DNA of 5,256 nt from a bacterium (lineage in GTDB: Bacteria; Auribacterota; Auribacteria; Auribacterales; Auribacteraceae), in the NCBI GenBank assembly GCA_021161885.1, contig JAGGZS010000171.1:1-5256 (forward strand), read 5' to 3'. Below the pieces are notes generated by a model. That model saw nothing but the letters and a program-made list of their open reading frames with translations. It ran no database searches and was not told the DNA's origin. Position numbers and translations under genes: made by a program. Shown here in pieces: positions 1 through 3,170 of this stretch (the stretch's first letter is position 1; each line of letters opens with the position of its first letter).

Positions 1-202
1 GAATACCTATTGTGTTATGCAGATATTGAATAATTCCTTTGTCGCCATAGTCTTTGATGCGTTTTACGATTTTTTTGCTCTGCCGCTAACTCAAAGCGAG
101 TATCCGTGATGCTGTGCTCTGGCTAATCTGTCCCGATAATGCCTGATGGATTGGTTCTAACCTATTGAGTTCCTTATTGCTCATTATGATTGTCTCTTCC
201 AT
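1..202 (-). pseudogene. Decayed ISNCY (IS1202-like) transposase, N-terminal HTH part, cut by window edge
   Basis: The minus strand from the ATG at 202-200 reads MEETIIMSNKELNRLEPIHQ and continues to ILALS, then an in-frame TAG at 88-86, then RQSKKIVKRIKDYGDKGII in the same frame to the window edge. From memory, this matches the N-terminal helix-turn-helix of ISNCY/IS1202-group transposases, which start MSxKELxRL and have a GLSxRQVxR motif. The stop sits where the family usually has a residue such as Glu before RQ, so a single GAG-to-TAG change would explain it. GGAG lies 4 bases before the first ATG; the ATG at 184-182 (MSNKEL) fits the family start better. Other family positions have also drifted (LALS for LGLS), so the copy looks inactive. 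The catalytic domain lies outside the window. Family assignment is from recalled motifs, not a search. Confidence 0.7.
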
Positions 203-254
203 TTTTCTCCGATAAATTTGTTCAGTTTTTTTACCCTATAAATTCACCATCAGT

Positions 255-302
255 GGGAAATTTTCACTTTGTTCGAAAGGGACATTATCATTTTGTCCCT
301 AC
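255..302 (-). mobile_element. Terminal region of the ISNCY-like element with a repeated 21-bp motif
   Basis: Two related 21-bp units lie at 255-275 and 279-299, 24 bp apart, matching at 16 of 21 positions; both begin GGG and share a TCAxTTTTGT-like core. The outer unit begins GGGAC and ends GTCCC, so it is partly palindromic, and CCCTAC at 297-302 probably marks the element tip. Repeated GGGACATTTTCATTTTGTC-like ends are what I recall for ISNCY/IS1202 elements, and their position about 50-100 bp upstream of the transposase start fits a terminal inverted repeat with transposase-binding sites. The other end and any target duplication are outside the window. Confidence 0.6.
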
Positions 303-324
303 AAATATCTTTTTTGCTTGCTTT

Positions 325-338
325 AAAAAAAAAAAAAA
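325..338. repeat. Homopolymer run of 14 A
   Basis: An uninterrupted run of 14 adenines lies between the IS tip and the tRNA promoter region. It is a likely site of length variation or assembly error, and could also act as a curved or flexible upstream element. No function can be assigned from sequence alone. Confidence 0.8.
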
Positions 339-401
339 TGTATTATTAATTTGTTGAATTTTTGGCGGTAACTATTTTTTTTCTATGAAAATTTAGCAGA
401 A

Positions 402-433
402 TATTATAAATAAACCTTCTTAGTTGTATATAA
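402..433 (+). promoter_or_regulatory. Probable -10 box and leader of the tRNA-Ser pair
   Basis: TATTAT at 402-407 matches the TATAAT consensus at 5 of 6 positions and lies 26 bp before the mature 5' end of the first tRNA, so transcription would start near 413-415 with a short leader. No good -35 hexamer is seen at the right distance; the T-rich stretch around 376-384 is the only candidate. Both tRNAs are probably made from this promoter because only 34 bp separate them. Confidence 0.4.
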
Positions 434-518
434 GGAGGGGTGGCAGAGCGGTTGAACGCACTGGTCTTGAAAACCAGCGAACCGAAAGGTTCCGTGGGTT
501 CGAATCCCACCCCCTCCG
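434..518 (+). tRNA. tRNA-Ser (anticodon UGA)
   Basis: This is a class II tRNA of 85 nt that reads UCA and related serine codons. The acceptor stem GGAGGGG (434-440) pairs with CCCCTCC (511-517), and G518 is the discriminator typical of tRNA-Ser. The anticodon stem CTGGT/ACCAG (461-465, 473-477) encloses the loop CTTGAAA with TGA at 468-470. The long variable arm GAACC-GAAA-GGTTC (479-492) is diagnostic of Ser rather than a short-arm tRNA. The T stem GTGGG/CCCAC (494-498, 506-510) holds the loop TTCGAAT. The gene does not encode the 3' CCA (GTT follows), so CCA must be added by nucleotidyltransferase. Confidence 0.97.
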
Positions 519-552
519 TTGTATATGAATAAGCGTAAAAACAGTAAGGCAC

Positions 553-646
553 GGAGAGGTGGCTGAGTGGCTGAAGGCAACGGATTGCTAATCCGTCGTA
601 GGGGTTCAGACCCTTACCGAGGGTTCAAATCCCTCCCTCTCCGCCA
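553..646 (+). tRNA. tRNA-Ser (anticodon GCU)
   Basis: This is a second, distinct serine tRNA that reads AGC and AGU, 34 bp after the first. The acceptor stem GGAGAGG (553-559) pairs with CCTCTCC (636-642), and G643 is the discriminator. The anticodon stem ACGGA/TCCGT (580-584, 592-596) encloses TTGCTAA with GCT at 587-589. The variable arm (598-617) can form a 7-bp stem GTAGGGG/CCCTTAC with one G-U pair. The T stem GAGGG/CCCTC (619-623, 631-635) holds the loop TTCAAAT. CCA follows directly at 644-646, unlike in the upstream tRNA; this may be an encoded CCA or chance. The mature body without CCA ends at 643. Confidence 0.97.
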
Positions 647-990
647 TTAAAAAACGGTTTTTATAAGCTAATCGTTATTTGAAAAATTGTTACTGTTTTT
701 AACTCGCCCGTGCCCTCAACAGCTATATTTTTCGATTTGTAATTATGAGTGCAATTCCCTAAAACCATCATTATTTTTTAGATTTATTCAAGGCTGAACA
801 GCCAAAGTTACCAACGCAAACACTCAAACATACACAATGATCTCTTACATAACAGTTTAGCAAAAAAGGGAATATACCTGTTTGCCCACGATTTTAACCG
901 AAATTTAATATTCGTTAAACCTCTATGGCAGCTTGTTTTTTACCGTTATGAATAAAAAACGTGGATATTCAAATTTATTAAGTTATTCTA
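647..990. other. Gene-free AT-rich spacer between the tRNAs and the secretion operon
   Basis: No convincing reading frame with a ribosome site, no RNA gene and no clear Rho-independent terminator is visible here. Two small inverted repeats stand out: GGCTG-AA-CAGCC at 792-803, whose 2-nt loop is too tight for a stable hairpin, and GTTTTTTA/TAAAAAAC at 935-942 and 953-960 (8 bp, 10-nt loop, almost all A-T pairs). The second ends 30 bp before the -35 box of the operon promoter and is not followed by a T-run, so it is not a classical terminator. The tRNA transcript must end somewhere in this spacer by a signal I cannot identify. Confidence 0.6.
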
Positions 991-1020
991 TTGACCTTTG
1001 TTTAAACGGTATGCTAAATT
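991..1020 (+). promoter_or_regulatory. Sigma-70-type promoter for the secretion operon
   Basis: TTGACC (991-996, 5 of 6 matches to TTGACA) is followed after 18 bp by TAAATT (1015-1020, 4 of 6 matches to TATAAT). Transcription would start near 1027, giving a very short leader before the ATG at 1044. The slightly long spacer contains the perfect 8-bp palindrome GTTTAAAC (1000-1007). MerR-family promoters often have 19-20 bp spacers with the operator inside, so control by the adjacent MerR-like protein is possible but is inference. Confidence 0.55.
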
Positions 1021-1040
1021 TACTCTTTACTTAGAGAGTA
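1021..1040. promoter_or_regulatory. Imperfect 20-bp palindrome over the start site and ribosome site of the first operon gene
   Basis: TACTCTTTAC followed by TTAGAGAGTA is symmetric at 8 of 10 position pairs. It lies immediately downstream of the -10 box and ends 3 bp before the ATG at 1044. The right arm includes the likely ribosome-binding sequence GAGAG (1034-1038). With a start near 1027 most of the left arm would not be transcribed, so a DNA operator is more likely than an RNA hairpin. Autorepression by the product of 1044-1286 would be a natural reading, but nothing in the sequence proves it. Confidence 0.45.
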
Positions 1041-1043
1041 GAA

Positions 1044-1286
1044 ATGAAAATTGTTTATTTGTTGAAAGATTTATCCCGAAGTACCGGTTTATCGGTTTAC
1101 ACAATTAAATATTATCTGAAAATAGGTTTAATATCAGAGTTCGGCAGAAGTCCCTGCACAAATTTTAGGTATTTTAACGATACAACTGTTAATAAATTAA
1201 AATTAATACGTCATTATCGTGAACAAGGCAAACCGCTTAAACAAATACAAAATATTATAAATAAAAAAAATTCCGGAGAACAATAA
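1044..1286 (+). CDS. Small MerR-type winged-helix DNA-binding protein (HTH only)
   Basis: This 80-residue protein is essentially one MerR-like winged-helix domain and probably binds DNA as a transcription regulator. Residues 4-30 (VYLLKDLSRSTGLSVYTIKY, then YLKIGLI) form the helix-turn-helix. Residues 31-44 form the wing and end FRYF, comparable to the RYY/RYF motif of MerR proteins. Residues 47-74 (VNKLKLIRHYREQGKPLKQI) match the following helix pair with its usual yRxxGxxLxxI pattern. Canonical MerR proteins have a dimerisation coiled coil and a C-terminal effector domain; both are absent here, so no ligand can be inferred. An in-frame stop at 1032-1034 leaves ATG 1044 as the only reasonable start, with GAGAG 5 bases upstream. 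The stop overlaps the next start by one base (TAATG). It heads a secretion operon, suggesting local or autogenous control. The only cysteine is C38. Confidence 0.85.
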   Translation: MKIVYLLKDLSRSTGLSVYTIKYYLKIGLISEFGRSPCTNFRYFNDTTVNKLKLIRHYREQGKPLKQIQNIINKKNSGEQ

Positions 1287-1300
1287 TGAGTTATTACCGG
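1265..1300 (+). promoter_or_regulatory. Coupled junction of genes 1 and 2: A-run plus hairpin over ribosome site and start codon
   Basis: The ribosome site GGAG (1275-1278) lies 7 bases before the ATG at 1286, which overlaps the upstream TAA. CCGG at 1273-1276 can pair with CCGG at 1297-1300, and AATAA (1282-1286) with TTATT (1291-1295) around a TGAG loop. The structure would bury both the ribosome site and the start codon, so translation of the first gene through this region would open it. The A AAA AAT heptamer at 1265-1271, in frame with gene 1, is a possible -1 slippery site; a -1 shift enters the ATPase frame with no stop in between. Both points are pattern observations; no folding energy was computed. 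Confidence 0.35.
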
Positions 1301-2101
1301 TATTTTCAGCTTGATAAAGAACCTTTTTCAACTAGCCCTGACCCGCGGTTTCTTTACAGGTCGCTTTCACATATCTCCGCGCTGCAGCGGTTAGAGATAG
1401 CCATTCGCCTGCGAAGGGGCTTGATGGTTATTTTAGGCGATGTAGGTACCGGAAAAACCACATTAAGCCGAGCTTTACTGCAAAATTTCAGCGGAGACGA
1501 CAACTATATTTTTCATATAGTGCTTGACCCCGAGTATCGGTCTGAGTTTCAATTTCTCTCCTCGCTTACAAGAATGTTCAAGGTTAAACCAAGGTTCCGA
1601 TCTACACTTGATTATCGTGAAGCTATTGAACAGTACCTGTTTAAAAAGGGTGTTGAGGAAAACAAAACTATTGTGCTTATAATAGATGAAGGGCAAAAAC
1701 TGACCCCCTCGTTTCTTGAAATATTAAGGATTTTTCTTAATTACGAAACAAACGAATACAAACTGCTTCAGCTTGTTATTTTCGCCCAGATGGAACTTTT
1801 GCCGAAAATAAAAAGAATACATAATTTTATGGACAGGATTTGCCTGAAATATATACTTAATCCGCTTGATGAACAGGAAAGCTGCGAAATGATAAAGTAT
1901 CGGCTCGGACAGGCTGGCTTAAACGGAAATAAACAAATATTTACTCACGGCGCGCAACGGCTGGTTTATCAGGCGACACAAGGATATCCCCGCCGTATAA
2001 TTCATTTATGCCATAATGCTATGGAGCATGCTATTATGCTCGATAAATCGGAAATTGACGAATCTCTTATTCAGTATTTAATAACCAATGAGGTCTTATA
2101 G
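1286..2101 (+). CDS. ExeA/GspA-like AAA+ ATPase of a type II secretion or type IV pilus locus
   Basis: This 271-residue cytoplasmic ATPase matches the motor domain of ExeA/GspA (also MshM-like proteins). In Aeromonas, ExeA works with ExeB to place and multimerise the secretin ExeD through the peptidoglycan; that role is inferred here from the family and the neighbours. The N-terminal block YYRYFQLDKEPFSTSPDPRF is the family signature. Walker A is GDVGTGKT at 51-58 and Walker B LIIDE at 131-135. A sensor-1-like strand LVIFAQMEL lies at 163-171, a probable arginine finger near R184 in MDRICLKYIL, and the sensor-2 motif GYPRR at 233-237. All nucleotide-binding residues look intact. It stops soon after the AAA+ lid, so the transmembrane segment and peptidoglycan-binding domain of full-length ExeA (about 550 residues) are missing. 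The start overlaps the previous stop, and the next gene begins 2 bases after its own stop. Confidence 0.88.
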   Translation: MSYYRYFQLDKEPFSTSPDPRFLYRSLSHISALQRLEIAIRLRRGLMVILGDVGTGKTTLSRALLQNFSGDDNYIFHIVLDPEYRSEFQFLSSLTRMFKVKPRFRSTLDYREAIEQYLFKKGVEENKTIVLIIDEGQKLTPSFLEILRIFLNYETNEYKLLQLVIFAQMELLPKIKRIHNFMDRICLKYILNPLDEQESCEMIKYRLGQAGLNGNKQIFTHGAQRLVYQATQGYPRRIIHLCHNAMEHAIMLDKSEIDESLIQYLITNEVL

Positions 2102-2103
2102 GT

Positions 2104-3153
2104 ATGCCCGAAGAACTTTCGCCGGAAGAAAAATTACTGCGCCTCATAAAAGGCGATGATAAAATAACGCCTATCAAACCGGAAACAACATCAGGCGATA
2201 AAGACGCGAAAAAGGGTAGCAAAAAAATATCCGCTCCAAAAACAGGAAAAAACAACAGCGCAAATAAAAATAATAAAGGTGATGGTAACGATAAAAAAAC
2301 AGATGCGGCAAAACCGGTTCAGTCTGCTGAAGCATCGCCTATTGATAAGCAAATAAGAAAAAAGTTAGCGCAAGACAAAAACCTGAAAATCTTCAAATCA
2401 TCAATAGAAAAAAAACAAACCGTTATTCCTGAAATAAAATCTGAGCCGGATAAAAAAACAGCAAAGGTATCTTCAACACAAAAAATCGCGTCAACCGCTA
2501 AAAAAACACAAACACAAGCAAAGGCAAAACCCGCGCGGCCGCAAGATAAATTACAGGCACAGCCACAACCTGCGCCTCAAGCAGACAAACAAGATAAACA
2601 CGCAAAACCAAGCGTAAACATGTTTATACACACTTTAAGGTTTATAGTTTCAGGTTTTGGAATAATATGCTGGATGCTGCTGGTCATTTTGATATTAAGT
2701 ATTGGAACCACCGTATGGCATGTGCGTAATATATCATTAAGGGAATACATTGTGCCCGATATTTTACGAACCGAACAGGTAGGCTCAGAGTCTCCTGCGC
2801 CTGAAGAAGATATAAAACTGCCCAAACCGTTTCCTTATTTTGCGGAACAAATATCAAGAAAACAACTGTTTAAACTTGTAAAACCTCCGCCTCCTCCAAA
2901 ACCGCCTGAGCCAAAGAGAAAAGAGCCTGAAAAACCAAAGGTTAAAATAGAAACTTTAACCCGCCATTTTGTCCTGCAGGGTATTGTTTACGATATAGGT
3001 CCGCCTCAGGCAATTATTTTTAATAAAAAAGAAAATAAAACTATGTTTCTCGGCAATAACGAAATGCTAACCGATTCTGTCAGGATAAAAAAGATTTTAA
3101 GAGGTAAAGTTATACTCGAATATGAAGATCAAACACAGGAAATGACGTTTTAA
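2104..3153 (+). CDS. Single-pass inner-membrane protein with GspB/GspC/PilP-like C-terminal domain
   Basis: This 349-residue protein probably bridges the inner membrane and the secretin of the next gene. Residues 1-17 carry a conserved-looking helix (LSPEEKLLRLIKG). Residues 18-170 are low complexity, rich in Lys, Ala, Pro, Gln and Thr, and probably disordered in the cytoplasm. One membrane segment spans about 180-204 (SGFGIICWMLLVILILSIGTT). A periplasmic linker follows with an ISRKQLFKLV motif (250-259), then a proline-rich spacer (261-279). Residues 285-349 (FVLQGIVYDIGPPQAIIFNK onward) look like the small beta domain of GspC (HR), GspB or PilP, which share a FxLxGIVxxxxPPxAII pattern. Position right after an ExeA-like ATPase favours GspB, while position right before the secretin favours GspC; I cannot separate these by eye. 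The ribosome site GAGG (2090-2093) lies inside the end of the ATPase gene, indicating coupled translation. Confidence 0.72.
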   Translation: MPEELSPEEKLLRLIKGDDKITPIKPETTSGDKDAKKGSKKISAPKTGKNNSANKNNKGDGNDKKTDAAKPVQSAEASPIDKQIRKKLAQDKNLKIFKSSIEKKQTVIPEIKSEPDKKTAKVSSTQKIASTAKKTQTQAKAKPARPQDKLQAQPQPAPQADKQDKHAKPSVNMFIHTLRFIVSGFGIICWMLLVILILSIGTTVWHVRNISLREYIVPDILRTEQVGSESPAPEEDIKLPKPFPYFAEQISRKQLFKLVKPPPPPKPPEPKRKEPEKPKVKIETLTRHFVLQGIVYDIGPPQAIIFNKKENKTMFLGNNEMLTDSVRIKKILRGKVILEYEDQTQEMTF

Positions 3154-3170
3154 GGAGATAAATAATTATG
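3151..3170 (+). promoter_or_regulatory. Strong ribosome-binding site of the secretin gene, overlapping the upstream stop
   Basis: TAAGGAG at 3151-3157 combines the stop codon of the preceding gene with a near-perfect Shine-Dalgarno core, 10 bases before ATG 3168. A ribosome finishing the upstream gene would stop directly on this site, so coupled translation of the two interacting products is likely. This site also fixes ATG 3168 as the secretin start. Confidence 0.75.

Noticed and set aside
346..552. Minus-strand 68-codon open frame reading ...GVGFEPTEPFGSLVFKT...
   Set aside because: It runs antisense across the first tRNA-Ser gene. The GVGFEPT...FNRSATPP type of peptide is the well-known spurious translation of the reverse complement of serine tRNAs, so it is not a gene.
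792..803. GGCTG-AA-CAGCC inverted repeat as a tRNA terminator
   Set aside because: The 2-nt loop is too short for a stable hairpin of 5 bp and no T-run follows on the plus strand, so it is not supported as a terminator.
935..960. GTTTTTTA/TAAAAAAC stem as a Rho-independent terminator
   Set aside because: The stem is almost all A-T, and the sequence after it on the plus strand (GTGGATATTC) is not a T-tract. It may be incidental in AT-rich DNA.
647..990. CRISPR array or riboswitch in the intergenic spacer
   Set aside because: No regularly spaced repeats and no recognisable aptamer-like conserved core were seen in the spacer.
1475..1696. Minus-strand 73-codon open frame
   Set aside because: It lies wholly inside the ATPase gene on the opposite strand, over sequence upstream of and up to its Walker B region, and shows no recognisable motif or ribosome site.
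2067..2825. Two minus-strand open frames (2067-2255 and 2577-2825)
   Set aside because: Both are antisense to the coupled ATPase and membrane-protein genes. Their hydrophobic or low-complexity composition is a by-product of the Lys-rich and membrane-spanning codons on the plus strand.
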